A stretch of 49,746 bases of DNA from Paracoccaceae bacterium (GTDB taxonomy: Bacteria > Pseudomonadota > Alphaproteobacteria > Rhodobacterales > Rhodobacteraceae), in assembly GCA_028285485.1 (NCBI GenBank), contig JANQPC010000003.1, positions 1-49,746 of the forward strand, given 5' to 3'. Under the pieces are notes generated by a model that saw only the letters and a list, made by a program, of their open reading frames with translations, was not told the DNA's origin and did no database searches. Positions within the stretch are counted from its first letter, which is position 1. Every line of letters starts with the position of its first letter. Positions 16,615 through 25,018 of this stretch are shown piece by piece. Both the position numbers and the translations under genes were made by a program.

Positions 16615-17253
16615 TCAGGGCCGCCAGGTCAGGAAATTGGCGATCAGCCGCAGGCCCGCCGCCTGGCTTTTCTCGGGGTGGAACTGGGTGCCGATGGTAT
16701 TGCCCGCGGCCACAATTGCGGTAACCGGCCCGCCATAATCGCAATAGGCCAGGCGCGCGCCGGGGGTGGCGACTTCCATCTGGTAGGAATGCACGAAATA
16801 GGCGTGATCGCCCGTTTTGACGCCTTCCAGCACCGGATGAGCGCCTTCGATCACCAGATCGTTCCACCCCATATGCGGCACCTTGAGCGCGGCGTCGCTT
16901 GGCGCGATGCGGCGCACCGCGCCATCGATCCAGCCAAGCCCCGGCGTTTCTTCATATTCATGGCCGGTACGGGCCATGAGCTGCATGCCCACGCAGATGC
17001 CTAGAAAGGGGCGGCCCTTTTCCACCACGGCCTCGACCATCGCCTCATAAAGCCCGGTGCGCCCCACAAGCGCCGCGCGGCAGGCGGGAAAGGCGCCGTC
17101 GCCCGGAAGCACGATGCGATCGGCCCGCGCAACCAGTGCGGGATCTGACGTGACGACGATCTCGCCCGCGCCGGTTTCCGCCGCCATCCGCTGAAACGCC
17201 TTTTCGGCTGAGTGCAGATTGCCGCTTTCGTAATCGATCAGCGCCGTCAGCAT
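16615..17253 (-). CDS. hisH: Imidazole glycerol phosphate synthase glutaminase subunit
   Basis: A 212-residue class I glutamine amidotransferase that supplies ammonia to HisF. It begins [20 protein letters not shown], the typical HisH start ('iDYg.GNl.Sv.kAl'). The catalytic triad is visible: Cys in [11 protein letters not shown], His and Glu in [10 protein letters not shown]. The oxyanion region [12 protein letters not shown] is present. It starts 5 bases after the hisB stop in the same direction. Its partner hisF is about 2 kb further downstream and not contiguous. Confidence 0.95.
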   Translation of the reverse strand: MLTALIDYESGNLHSAEKAFQRMAAETGAGEIVVTSDPALVARADRIVLPGDGAFPACRAALVGRTGLYEAMVEAVVEKGRPFLGICVGMQLMARTGHEYEETPGLGWIDGAVRRIAPSDAALKVPHMGWNDLVIEGAHPVLEGVKTGDHAYFVHSYQMEVATPGARLAYCDYGGPVTAIVAAGNTIGTQFHPEKSQAAGLRLIANFLTWRP

Positions 17254-17258
17254 CCCGC

Positions 17259-17846
17259 TCAGAGCGTGCCCTTGGTGGAGGGCACGTCATCCCCCTTGCG
17301 CGGATCGGCCTCGACGGCGGCGCGCAGCGCCCGCGCCACCGCCTTGAAGGTTGCCTCGGCAATGTGGTGGCTGTTGATCCCGTGGATCTGATCGACATGC
17401 AGCGTGATGCCCCCATGGGTGCTGAACGCCTGGAAGAACTCGCGCACAAGCTCGCAATCGAACGTGCCGATCTTGGGTGTGGGCAGGGCGAGGTTCCACA
17501 CAAGGTAGGGCCGCCCGGAGAGATCGAGCGCGGCACGCACCTGCGCATCATCCATCGGCAGGTGGCATTCCCCGTAGCGGCGGATCCCGCGCTTTTGACC
17601 CAGCGCCTTGGTGAGCGCCTGGCCAAGGGCGATCCCGGTATCTTCGACGGTGTGGTGATCGTCGATATGCGTATCGCCCGCGGCGCGCACCGTCATGTCA
17701 ATCAGCGCGTGCCGGGCAAGCTGATCCAGCATGTGATCGAAGAAACCCACGCCGGTGGCATTATCATAGGCCCCGGCGCCATCGAGATCGATGGTCACGG
17801 TAATATCAGTTTCCGCCGTTTTGCGGGTGATCGTGGCCTGCCGCAT
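17259..17846 (-). CDS. hisB: Imidazoleglycerol-phosphate dehydratase
   Basis: A 195-residue Mn-dependent enzyme for the sixth step of histidine synthesis. It is the monofunctional form, without the histidinol-phosphatase domain of enterobacteria. The diagnostic motifs are [34 protein letters not shown] (first metal-binding HHxxED), and [23 protein letters not shown] (second HHxxE). It is the first gene of the hisBH unit. Its leader faces the divergent SAF-domain dehydrogenase across 207 bases (17847-18053). Confidence 0.95.
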   Translation of the reverse strand: MRQATITRKTAETDITVTIDLDGAGAYDNATGVGFFDHMLDQLARHALIDMTVRAAGDTHIDDHHTVEDTGIALGQALTKALGQKRGIRRYGECHLPMDDAQVRAALDLSGRPYLVWNLALPTPKIGTFDCELVREFFQAFSTHGGITLHVDQIHGINSHHIAEATFKAVARALRAAVEADPRKGDDVPSTKGTL

Positions 17847-17964
17847 CGTTCGTCTCCGCTGTCTGCCCGCGCCTTATAGGGGGCGGTTTGGGGCGATCCA
17901 AGGCGGGGCGGCATGGCCGCCCGCAGGCCGTGCCCCCGGCGCCATACCTCGCGTTAAAGAAGAG

Positions 17965-17974
17965 GAAACGTTTC
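17965..17974. promoter_or_regulatory. GAAACGTTTC palindrome (LacI-type operator candidate)
   Basis: This perfect 10-base palindrome with a central CG is the shape of many LacI/PurR-family half-site pairs. It is 80 bases before the start at 18054 and overlaps the expected -35 region of a promoter whose -10 could be GATAAA (17992-17997). No LacI gene is in the window, so the regulator would act from elsewhere. Confidence 0.4.
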
Positions 17975-18053
17975 TCGCAGGCGCAGAATGTGATAAACCG
18001 CGCCAAGAGTTTTAGGTGATCCCATTATTGGGGAAAAGTGACGGGGTGTTGCT

Positions 18054-19244
18054 ATGAGTTTGGCTAGGGTTCGGCCGCATCGTATTGGTATTTCAGGTAC
18101 TGGTTATATTGCACGGGGGCTTACGGAGCAGCTTGCTCCGATGGGGGACCGCTACAATGTACCCATTGCGCTGACGCGCAGGGCGCCCGATTCGGTTGCG
18201 CCCATGCCGGGAACGCCTGCGATCACGGCTGATTTGGAACAGTTCATCGAGTCTTGCGATATTGTTGTCGAATGTTCGGGTTCGGTGGATGGCGCGCGCC
18301 AGGTGGTGGAGGCGGCGATCGCTGCGGGCCGCCCGATCGTAACGCTGAATGCAGAATTCCAGGCCACGATCGGTGCCGCGTTCCGCGATTACCCGATGAT
18401 TACCGAGGCGCAGGGCGATCAGCCGGGCAGCATCGCGGCGCTCGATGAAGAGGTGCGGCTGATGGGGTTCGAGCCCGTCGCCTATGCCTCGCAAAAGGGC
18501 TTCCTCGCGCTCGACCCCTCGCGCGAGGATATGGAATTCTGGTCCGGCAAGCAGGGGATCTCGCTGGGTGCGGTGACCTCGTTCACCGATGGCACCAAGG
18601 TGCAGATCGAGCAATCGCTGGTGGCCGAATGCCTTGGCGCCACGATTGCGGCGCCGGGCCTTCTGGGCCCCAAGGCCGAAACGCTGATGGAAGGCGGGTT
18701 TGCGCTTGCCGAGGCGGCCGACGCGCTGGGCGCGCCGATTTCGGATTACGTGCTTTGCCCCGGCGGGCGTGGCGAAATCTTCATCGTTGCCAAACACGCC
18801 TCGCCGCCGGACCAGCTGCGGTACTACAAGCTGGGCGACGGGCCCTATTACGTGATCGAACGGCCCTATCACCTGGGCCATCTTGAGATCCCGGTCACGA
18901 TCGCGCGGATGATCGAGGGGCGCGGGCCGCTCATGCGCCACCGCCGGCCGCCCGAAACCATGGTTGTGGCCGTGGCCAAGCGCGCCGTCGCTGGCGGCCA
19001 GCACATGGCGCAGGCCATCGGTACCTTCGATTTCCGCGGCGAGGCCCGCCTGATCGCCGAATGCGCCGATGCGGTGCCGATCGGCCTGATGGAAGATTGC
19101 GTGCTGAAACACAGCGTGGAGCCGGGCCAGGTTGTGACCTGGAGCGATGTTGAGCTTTCCAAGGAAGCCTCGGTGGCCCTGTGGCGCGACATGATCACCG
19201 AAGAGGCGGCGCGCCGGCACATTCTGCCCCTGACGCGCGGCTGA
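18054..19244 (+). CDS. NAD(P)-binding oxidoreductase with C-terminal SAF domain (homoserine-dehydrogenase-like)
   Basis: A 396-residue cytoplasmic protein. The N-terminus RIGISGTGYIARGLTEQL is a Rossmann dinucleotide loop (GxGxxA), and DIVVECSGSVDGARQVVEAAIAAGRPIVTLNAEF is the homoserine-dehydrogenase-like continuation. The middle part (FTDGTKVQIEQSLVAECLG) is the putative substrate domain. The last about 90 residues are a SAF domain (RRPPETMVVAVAKRAVAGGQ, later VPIGLMEDCVLKHSVEPGQVVTWSDVEL). Proteins with this pair of domains occur in sugar-acid catabolic loci, but the substrate here is unknown. It stands alone: terminator-like hairpin after, LacI-like palindrome before. Confidence 0.8.
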   Translation: MSLARVRPHRIGISGTGYIARGLTEQLAPMGDRYNVPIALTRRAPDSVAPMPGTPAITADLEQFIESCDIVVECSGSVDGARQVVEAAIAAGRPIVTLNAEFQATIGAAFRDYPMITEAQGDQPGSIAALDEEVRLMGFEPVAYASQKGFLALDPSREDMEFWSGKQGISLGAVTSFTDGTKVQIEQSLVAECLGATIAAPGLLGPKAETLMEGGFALAEAADALGAPISDYVLCPGGRGEIFIVAKHASPPDQLRYYKLGDGPYYVIERPYHLGHLEIPVTIARMIEGRGPLMRHRRPPETMVVAVAKRAVAGGQHMAQAIGTFDFRGEARLIAECADAVPIGLMEDCVLKHSVEPGQVVTWSDVELSKEASVALWRDMITEEAARRHILPLTRG

Positions 19245-19262
19245 GCGCCCAAGATCTTTTGC

Positions 19263-19290
19263 GCCGGTCCGCATGGCGGGCCGGCGTTTT
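19263..19290 (+). terminator. Probable terminator of the SAF-domain dehydrogenase gene
   Basis: GCCGGTCCGC (19263-19272) pairs with GCGGGCCGGC (19276-19285), 10 bp with one G-T pair and a 3-base loop, followed by G and four T residues. The T-tract is short, so efficiency is uncertain. Confidence 0.6.
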
Positions 19291-19311
19291 CGTGCCCGCC
19301 GCCGATTTCAG

Positions 19312-19340
19312 TTGCTCGAATCGGCGATTGGGCCTAACGC
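19312..19340 (+). promoter_or_regulatory. Candidate promoter for the glycine riboswitch transcript
   Basis: TTGCTC (19312-19317) and TAACGC (19335-19340) are separated by exactly 17 bases. A start about 7 bases downstream would fall at the 5' edge of the riboswitch near 19350. The match to sigma-70 consensus is only moderate, as is common in this group. Confidence 0.4.
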
Positions 19341-19349
19341 GCCCGTCAG

Positions 19350-19533
19350 ATCACAGCTGTACCGGGAGAAGGCGGGCCCGCCCGCCGCCGAAGGAGCAAC
19401 CGCCCCGGAAACTCTCAGGTCCCCGGACCGGTATGGCTGCAACACTCCGGAAAGCGGCGCCCGATCTGCGCCCACCGTAGGAGAAAGCCCGAAGGCTTCG
19501 GGCGAAGCTCTCAGGTTCCACGCACGGAGGGGG
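19350..19533 (+). promoter_or_regulatory. Tandem glycine riboswitch (two aptamers)
   Basis: Aptamer 1 (about 19355-19433) shows GGGAGA (19364-19369), the core CGCCGAAGGAGCAACC (19386-19401), AAACTCTCAGGT (19409-19420) and GGACCGG (19425-19431). A short linker follows. Aptamer 2 (about 19443-19533) has CACTCCGGAAAG, the core ACCGTAGGAGAAA (19473-19485) with a P3b hairpin GCCCGAAG/CTTCGGGC, then GCTCTCAGGT (19507-19516) and CGGAGGGGGC. These are the conserved elements of gcvT-type glycine riboswitches, in the form I recall from other alphaproteobacteria. Both aptamers usually control one gene, here the DadA-like dehydrogenase at 19574. A 6-bp hairpin GGCGGC/GCCGCC (19538-19553) lies between aptamer 2 and the start and may be the expression platform. 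Confidence 0.92.
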
Positions 19534-19573
19534 CAATGGCGGCACAGGCCGCCGGATGCGTGGAGTGCAGAAA

Positions 19574-20839
19574 ATGACCCATGTTGCCGTTATCGGGGCC
19601 GGTGTGACCGGCCTGACCACTGCCTATGCGCTGCTTGACCGCGGCTGTGACGTGACCGTGTTCGAACGCCATCGCTATGCGGCGATGGAAACGAGCTTTG
19701 CTAATGGTGGCCAGCTTTCCGCCTCCAACGCCGAGGTCTGGACCCAGTGGGGCACCGTGCTGAAGGGCCTCAAATGGATGCTTCAGGCCGATGCGCCGCT
19801 TTTGGTGAACCCTGCGCCGACGTTTCACAAACTGCGCTGGATGGCAGAGTTTCTGGGCAACATCCCGAACTACCGGCGCAACACGGTGGAAACCGTGCGG
19901 CTTGCGCTGGCGGCGCGTGCGGTGCTGTTCGAGATGGCCGAACGCGAGGGGATCGATTTTGATCTGGAACGCCGCGGGATCCTGCATTTCTACGAAAGCC
20001 GGAAGGATCTGGCCCATGGCCGCAAGGTGAACGCGCTACTGGCCGAAGGCGGGCTTGAGCGGCGCGAAGTGGGGCCCGAGGAGATCCGCGCCATCGAGCC
20101 CGCGTTGGCGGGCGATGTTGTGGGCGGGTTTCTCACGCCGTCCGACAGTTCGGGCGATATCCACAAGTTCACCATGGGGCTCGCGCGTGCCTGCGAACGG
20201 CGCGGGGCGGACCTGCGCTTCGGCACCGATATCGGGGCGCTCGCGCCGCTGAACGGCGGGATGTGGATCGAAAGCGCGCATGGCAGGGAGATCTTTGATA
20301 CCGTGGTGGTCTGCGCCGGTGTGGAAAGCCGCCGCTTTGCCCGCCAGTTGGGCGACCGGGTGAACATCTACCCCGTCAAGGGTTACTCGATCACCCTGCA
20401 GCTTGACGATCCCGAAAGCCAGGCAGCTGCGCCCTGGATCAGCCTGCTTGACGATAAGGCCAAGATCGTGGCGAGCCGCTTTGGTGCGGAGCGTTTCCGG
20501 ATTGCGGGAACCGCCGAGTTCAACGGTGCCAACCGTGATATTCGCGCAGATCGCATTCGCCCGCTTGTGGACTGGTGCGAAAAGCACTTTCCCGGTGTTT
20601 CGACCGAGGCGGTCACGCCTTGGGCCGGCCTGCGCCCGATGACGCCCTCGATGCTTCCGCGCGTGGGCCCGGGCGGCGCGCCGGGGGTGTTTTACAACAC
20701 CGGGCACGGGCATCTGGGGTGGACGCTTTCGGGCGCCACCGCCCGGATCGTGGCCGCCGCCGTGGCGGGCGGGGGCGCAGCGCAGCGCTCGGCCAAACGG
20801 CTGCGCCCAGCGCCGGGGGCGCCCGCCGCCGCCCTGTAA
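19574..20839 (+). CDS. DadA-like FAD-dependent amino-acid dehydrogenase under glycine riboswitch control
   Basis: A 421-residue flavoprotein. The N-terminal MTHVAVIGAGVTGLTTAYAL is the FAD-binding GxGxxG loop. ETSFANGGQLSASNAEVW closely matches the DadA hallmark 'ETSfaNaGqlspgy'. The rest (SSGDIHKFTMGLARACERRGADLRF; VVVCAGVESRRFARQLGDRVNIYPVKGYSIT) follows D-amino acid dehydrogenases, and the C-terminal PWAGLRPMTPSMLPRVG with FYNTGHGHLGWTLS is the DAO family signature. DadA normally oxidises D-alanine and other D-amino acids, passing electrons to quinone. The glycine riboswitch upstream suggests that glycine, or an amino acid tied to it, is a substrate or signal here. A hairpin follows, so it may be transcribed alone. 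Confidence 0.88.
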   Translation: MTHVAVIGAGVTGLTTAYALLDRGCDVTVFERHRYAAMETSFANGGQLSASNAEVWTQWGTVLKGLKWMLQADAPLLVNPAPTFHKLRWMAEFLGNIPNYRRNTVETVRLALAARAVLFEMAEREGIDFDLERRGILHFYESRKDLAHGRKVNALLAEGGLERREVGPEEIRAIEPALAGDVVGGFLTPSDSSGDIHKFTMGLARACERRGADLRFGTDIGALAPLNGGMWIESAHGREIFDTVVVCAGVESRRFARQLGDRVNIYPVKGYSITLQLDDPESQAAAPWISLLDDKAKIVASRFGAERFRIAGTAEFNGANRDIRADRIRPLVDWCEKHFPGVSTEAVTPWAGLRPMTPSMLPRVGPGGAPGVFYNTGHGHLGWTLSGATARIVAAAVAGGGAAQRSAKRLRPAPGAPAAAL

Positions 20840-20892
20840 GCGCCCGCGCGCAGGGTGCGCTGGCACTGATCAAAGAAGTGGCGTCGAACGTG

Positions 20893-20931
20893 CCGGGCCG
20901 GGCTGTTTCCCGGCCCGGAAAATTGTTGTTT
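20893..20931 (+). terminator. Terminator-like hairpin after the DadA-like gene
   Basis: A perfect 10-bp stem (20893-20902 with 20909-20918) and a 6-base loop, followed by AAAATTGTTGTTT. The T-rich stretch is interrupted, so termination is probably partial. It separates the riboswitch gene from the pyrimidine operon. Confidence 0.6.
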
Positions 20932-20958
20932 GACATGGCGCTGCGCTGTGGCACGGTT
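20930..20958 (+). promoter_or_regulatory. Candidate promoter of the pyrimidine catabolic operon
   Basis: TTGACA (20930-20935) is a perfect -35 hexamer immediately after the hairpin. At a 17-base spacing the -10 position reads ACGGTT (20953-20958), which is poor. The ATG of preT follows 26 bases later. Confidence 0.4.
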
Positions 20959-20983
20959 TCTCGGTACTGAACGGGACACATCG

Positions 20984-22309
20984 ATGACACGACAAGACGC
21001 GCCGCAGATCGCCGCGGGGCGGCTGCCCGCGGGTGAGATCGAGCAGAACTTTTCCGATCTTCACCCGGCCTATGACGGGCATGAAGCCGCCGTTGCCGCC
21101 GATCGCTGCTATTTCTGCTATGACGCCCCCTGCGTGACGGCCTGCCCGACGGAGATCGACATTCCGCTTTTCATCCGGCAGATCGCGACCGGCCAGCCCG
21201 ATGCGGCGGCCCGGACGATTTTTGAGCAAAACATCCTGGGCGGCATGTGCGCCCGCGTCTGCCCCACCGAAACGCTGTGCGAGGAAGCCTGCGTGCGCGA
21301 GGCGGCCGAGGGCAAGCCGGTAGAGATCGGGCGCCTGCAACGCCATGCAACCGATGGGCTTATGGCCCGGCCCGAACACCCCTTTGCCCGCGCGGCAGAG
21401 ACGGGCAAGCGCATCGCCGTTGTCGGTGCCGGGCCCGCGGGCCTGGCCTGCGCGCACCGGCTGGCCATGCATGGCCATAGCGTGACCCTGTATGAGGCGC
21501 GCGAGAAGGCCGGCGGGCTGAACGAGTTCGGCATCGCCGCCTACAAAACCACCGATGATTTCGCAGCGCGGGAGCTTGATTGGCTGCTCGGGATCGGCGG
21601 CATCACGCTGGAATGCGGCAAGGCGCTGGGCCGCGATCTGGATCTCGGCGCGCTGCGCGAGGGGTTTGATGCGGTGTTCCTCGGCATCGGCCTGGGCGGG
21701 GTGAACGCGCTTGGCATCGACGTGGGCGAGAGATCCGGTGTGGAGGATGCGGTGCGCTTTATCGCCGAGCTTCGGCAATCCGATGACCTCGCCGCGCTGC
21801 CCGTGGGCCGCCATGTCGTGGTGATCGGCGGCGGGATGACGGCGATTGACGCCGCCGTGCAATCAAAGCTGCTCGGGGCCGAATTCGTCACGGTCGCCTA
21901 CCGCCGGGAGAAGGCGAAGATGGCGGCCAGCGGGTTCGAGCAGGATCTGGCAACGTCGAAAGGCGTGCAAATCCTGACGAACGTGATGCCGGTTGCGATC
22001 CACGGCAATGGCGCGGTGCGCGAGGTGGAGCTGGAATATACCGCCGAGGTGGATGGCCGGCTAACCGGCACGGGCGAAACCCTGCGGCTGCCCGCCGATC
22101 AGGTGTTTCGCGCCATCGGGCAGGTGCTTGAAAGCGATCTGGGCTTTGAGCTTTCGGGCGGCAAGATCGCGGTTTCCGGCGCTGGGCGCACCTCGGTTGA
22201 CGGGGTCTGGGCGGGCGGCGATTGCACGCCGGGCGAAGACCTTACCGTTGTGGCTGTGGCAGAGGGCCGCGATGCCGCCGAAGATATCCATGCCACGCTG
22301 ATGGCCTGA
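20984..22309 (+). CDS. preT: NAD(P)-dependent dihydropyrimidine dehydrogenase, flavin/Fe-S subunit
   Basis: A 441-residue subunit corresponding to the N-terminal half of mammalian DPD and to E. coli PreT. It passes electrons from NAD(P)H through FAD and 4Fe-4S clusters to PreA. The start MTRQDAPQIAAGRLP at 20984 follows a GGGACA sequence. The N-terminal region (residues about 35-105) contains CYFCYDAPCVTACPTEIDIPLFI and GGMCARVCPTETLCEEACVR, the cysteines for two Fe-S clusters. Next come VVGAGPAGLACAHRLAMHG (FAD loop) and VVIGGGMTAIDAAVQSKLLGA (nucleotide loop). The C-terminal GGDCTPGEDLTVVAVAEGRDAA binds the flavin ring. It is the first gene of the operon and 57 bases ahead of preA. Confidence 0.95.
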   Translation: MTRQDAPQIAAGRLPAGEIEQNFSDLHPAYDGHEAAVAADRCYFCYDAPCVTACPTEIDIPLFIRQIATGQPDAAARTIFEQNILGGMCARVCPTETLCEEACVREAAEGKPVEIGRLQRHATDGLMARPEHPFARAAETGKRIAVVGAGPAGLACAHRLAMHGHSVTLYEAREKAGGLNEFGIAAYKTTDDFAARELDWLLGIGGITLECGKALGRDLDLGALREGFDAVFLGIGLGGVNALGIDVGERSGVEDAVRFIAELRQSDDLAALPVGRHVVVIGGGMTAIDAAVQSKLLGAEFVTVAYRREKAKMAASGFEQDLATSKGVQILTNVMPVAIHGNGAVREVELEYTAEVDGRLTGTGETLRLPADQVFRAIGQVLESDLGFELSGGKIAVSGAGRTSVDGVWAGGDCTPGEDLTVVAVAEGRDAAEDIHATLMA

Positions 22310-22366
22310 TCCGCGCCGGGGGGAGCAGGTCTGCCCCGGACGCGCGCATGTGGGAAAGGAGCCGAC

Positions 22367-23671
22367 ATGGCTGATCTGACGACCGATTTCATTGGCATCA
22401 CCTCGCCAAACCCCTTCTGGCTGGCCTCGGCGCCGCCGACCGATAAGGAATACAACGTGCGCCGCGCCTTCGATGCGGGTTGGGGCGGCGTGGTCTGGAA
22501 AACGCTCGGCGCCGAGGGCCCGCCGATCGTGAACGTGAACGGCCCGCGCTATGGCGTGGTTTATGGCGCCGACAGGCAGGTGCTTGGGATCAACAATATC
22601 GAGCTGATCACGGACCGGCCCCTTGAGACGAACCTTGAAGAGATGGCGCGGGTGAAGGCCGATTATCCGGATCGTGCCCTGATCGCCTCGATCATGGTGC
22701 CTTGCGAAGAAGCGGCGTGGAAGGCGATCCTGCCGCGCGTGGCGGAAACCGGGGCCGATGGGATCGAGCTGAACTTCGGCTGCCCGCATGGGATGAGCGA
22801 GCGCGGCATGGGATCGGCCGTGGGCCAGGTGCCGGAATATATCGAGATGGTCACGCGGTGGTGCAAGGAATACTACGATGCGCCCGTGATCGTGAAGCTC
22901 ACGCCCAACATCACCGATATTCGCTATCCCGCCCGCGCAGCGAAGAACGGCGGCGCGGATGCGGTTTCACTGATCAACACGATCAGTTCGATCACCAGCG
23001 TGAACCTAGATACTTTCAGCCCCGAACCCTCGATTGACGGGAAGGGCAGCCATGGCGGCTATTGCGGCCCCGCGGTGAAGCCAATCGCGCTGAACATGGT
23101 GGCCGAAATCGCGCGCGATCCCGAAACCGCCGGCCTGCCGATCTCTGGCATCGGCGGGGTGACGACATGGCGCGATGCGGCGGAGTTCATCTCGCTCGGT
23201 GCGGGCAACGTGCAGGTCTGCACTGCGGCGATGACCTACGGGTTCCGCATCGTGGAAGAGATGAAGCGCGGGCTTTCGGAGTGGATGGACACGCAAGGAT
23301 ACACCAGCGTGTCGCAGGTTGTTGGCCGCGCGGTGCCGAATGTGACGGACTGGCAGTACCTCAACCTCAACTACGTGACCAAGGCGCGGATCGATCAGGA
23401 GGCCTGCATCAAATGCGGCCGCTGCTACGCGGCGTGCGAAGACACCTCGCACCAGGCCATCGAGATCAAGCCGGGGCGTGTGTTCGAGGTGATCGACGAA
23501 GAATGCGTGGCCTGCAATCTTTGCGTCGATGTCTGCCCCGTGGAGGACTGCATCACCATGGAGCGCTTGCCGGAGGGCGCGGTTGATCCGCGCACGGGCA
23601 AGGTGGTTTCAGACGAATACGCGAACTGGACGATGCATCCCAACAACCCGATGGCCAAGGCCGCCGAGTAA
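22367..23671 (+). CDS. preA: NAD(P)-dependent dihydropyrimidine dehydrogenase, catalytic FMN/Fe-S subunit
   Basis: A 434-residue partner of PreT that reduces uracil and thymine to the dihydro forms. AAAGGAG precedes the ATG. Residues 1-310 form a dihydroorotate-dehydrogenase-like FMN barrel: NPFWLASAPPTDKEYNVRRAF, LNFGCPHGMSERGMGSAVGQ with the catalytic cysteine loop, VKLTPNITDI, and LPISGIGGVTTWRDAAEFI. The C-terminal ferredoxin domain has two CxxCxxC motifs, CIKCGRCYAACED and CVACNLCVDVCPVEDC, for two 4Fe-4S clusters. It corresponds to the C-terminal half of eukaryotic DPD. The next gene starts 64 bases after its stop, behind a good ribosome binding site. Confidence 0.96.
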   Translation: MADLTTDFIGITSPNPFWLASAPPTDKEYNVRRAFDAGWGGVVWKTLGAEGPPIVNVNGPRYGVVYGADRQVLGINNIELITDRPLETNLEEMARVKADYPDRALIASIMVPCEEAAWKAILPRVAETGADGIELNFGCPHGMSERGMGSAVGQVPEYIEMVTRWCKEYYDAPVIVKLTPNITDIRYPARAAKNGGADAVSLINTISSITSVNLDTFSPEPSIDGKGSHGGYCGPAVKPIALNMVAEIARDPETAGLPISGIGGVTTWRDAAEFISLGAGNVQVCTAAMTYGFRIVEEMKRGLSEWMDTQGYTSVSQVVGRAVPNVTDWQYLNLNYVTKARIDQEACIKCGRCYAACEDTSHQAIEIKPGRVFEVIDEECVACNLCVDVCPVEDCITMERLPEGAVDPRTGKVVSDEYANWTMHPNNPMAKAAE

Positions 23672-23735
23672 CCGCAGCGCGCGTTGCACAGAACCCCGGC
23701 AGGCGCCGGGCCACAAAAGAAAAGGGAGGGCGCGC

Positions 23736-24986
23736 ATGTCGTCACCAGGCGCAAATCTCAAGATTGATGGGGACAGGCTTTGGGACAGCCTGATGGAAAT
23801 GGCCAAGATCGGCCCGGGCATTGCCGGCGGCAATAACCGCCAGACGCTGACCGATGAAGACAGCGAGGGCCGCCACCTCTTTCAGCGCTGGTGCGAAGAG
23901 GCGGGGCTCACCATGGGGGTGGACGAGATCGGCAACATGTTCGCCCGCCGCGAGGGCACCGATCCCGATGCGCTGCCCGTCTATGTGGGCAGCCACCTCG
24001 ATACCCAGCCCACGGGCGGCAAATACGATGGTGTGCTGGGCGTGCTGGGCGGGCTCGAAATCATCCGCACGCTCAACGATCTGGACCTCAAGACCAAGCA
24101 TCCCATCGTGGTGACGAACTGGACGAATGAGGAAGGCACGCGCTTTGCGCCTGCGATGCTGGCCTCGGGCGTATTCGCCGGCAAACACACGCTTGACTGG
24201 GCGTTTGACCGGGTGGATGCCGAGGGCAAGCGCTTCGGCGATGAGCTGGAGCGGATCGGCTGGAAGGGCGAAGAGAAGGTCGGCGACCGCAAGATGCACG
24301 CCTTCTTCGAGCTGCATATCGAACAGGGCCCGATCCTCGAGGCCGAGGGGAAGGATATCGGCGTTGTCACCCACGGCCAGGGCCTGCGCTGGATCGAATG
24401 CACGGTGACCGGCAAGGAAAGCCACACAGGCTCAACGCCCATGCATATGCGCAAGAATGCGGGGCGGGGGCTTGCCCTCATCACCGAGCTTGTCCACGAG
24501 ATCGCGATGAAGAACCAGCCCAACGCGGTGGGCGCCATCGGGCATATCGATGTCTATCCCAACAGCCGCAACATCATCCCGGGCAAGGTCGTTTTCACCG
24601 TGGATATGCGCACCCATCTGCTCGACAAGCTCAATGGCATGGTGGCGGAATTCATGGCCCGTGCGCCGCAGCTTTGCGAGGAGATCGGAACGGAGTTCTC
24701 CTGCGAGATCGTGGGCCAGTTCGATCCGCCGGCCTTCGACGAGGGCTGCGTGGGCGCGGTGCGCGAGGCGGCGGAGCGGCTGGGTTACAGCCACATGGAT
24801 ATCGTCTCCGGCGCCGGGCATGATGCCTGCTGGATCAACGATCTCTACCCCACTGCCATGGTGATGTGCCCCTGCGTGGACGGGCTCTCGCATAATGAGG
24901 CCGAAGAGATCTCAAAGGAATGGGCCGCAGCGGGCGCGGATGTGCTCATGCATGCAGTGGTGGAGACAGCGCAGGTGGTGCGATAG
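23736..24986 (+). CDS. Zn-dependent amidohydrolase, probable N-carbamoyl-beta-alanine amidohydrolase (beta-ureidopropionase)
   Basis: A 416-residue M20-type enzyme of the hydantoinase/carbamoylase family. The ATG at 23736 has AAAAGGGAGG before it; the longer open frame overlaps preA in another frame and is rejected. Metal ligands are visible: GSHLDTQPTGGKYDGVLG (His and bridging Asp), NEEGTRFAPAM (Glu), FELHIEQGPILEAEG (His) and SGAGHDACWI (His). The ESHTGSTPMHMRKNAGRGL segment is the dimerisation domain's substrate loop. The family includes allantoate and L-carbamoylase enzymes. The position between preA and dihydropyrimidinase makes beta-ureidopropionase the natural assignment, releasing beta-alanine, CO2 and NH3. 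Confidence 0.9.
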   Translation: MSSPGANLKIDGDRLWDSLMEMAKIGPGIAGGNNRQTLTDEDSEGRHLFQRWCEEAGLTMGVDEIGNMFARREGTDPDALPVYVGSHLDTQPTGGKYDGVLGVLGGLEIIRTLNDLDLKTKHPIVVTNWTNEEGTRFAPAMLASGVFAGKHTLDWAFDRVDAEGKRFGDELERIGWKGEEKVGDRKMHAFFELHIEQGPILEAEGKDIGVVTHGQGLRWIECTVTGKESHTGSTPMHMRKNAGRGLALITELVHEIAMKNQPNAVGAIGHIDVYPNSRNIIPGKVVFTVDMRTHLLDKLNGMVAEFMARAPQLCEEIGTEFSCEIVGQFDPPAFDEGCVGAVREAAERLGYSHMDIVSGAGHDACWINDLYPTAMVMCPCVDGLSHNEAEEISKEWAAAGADVLMHAVVETAQVVR

Positions 24987-25018
24987 TCCGAAGAGATGCC
25001 GAGGCTGCCGGGGCAGGG

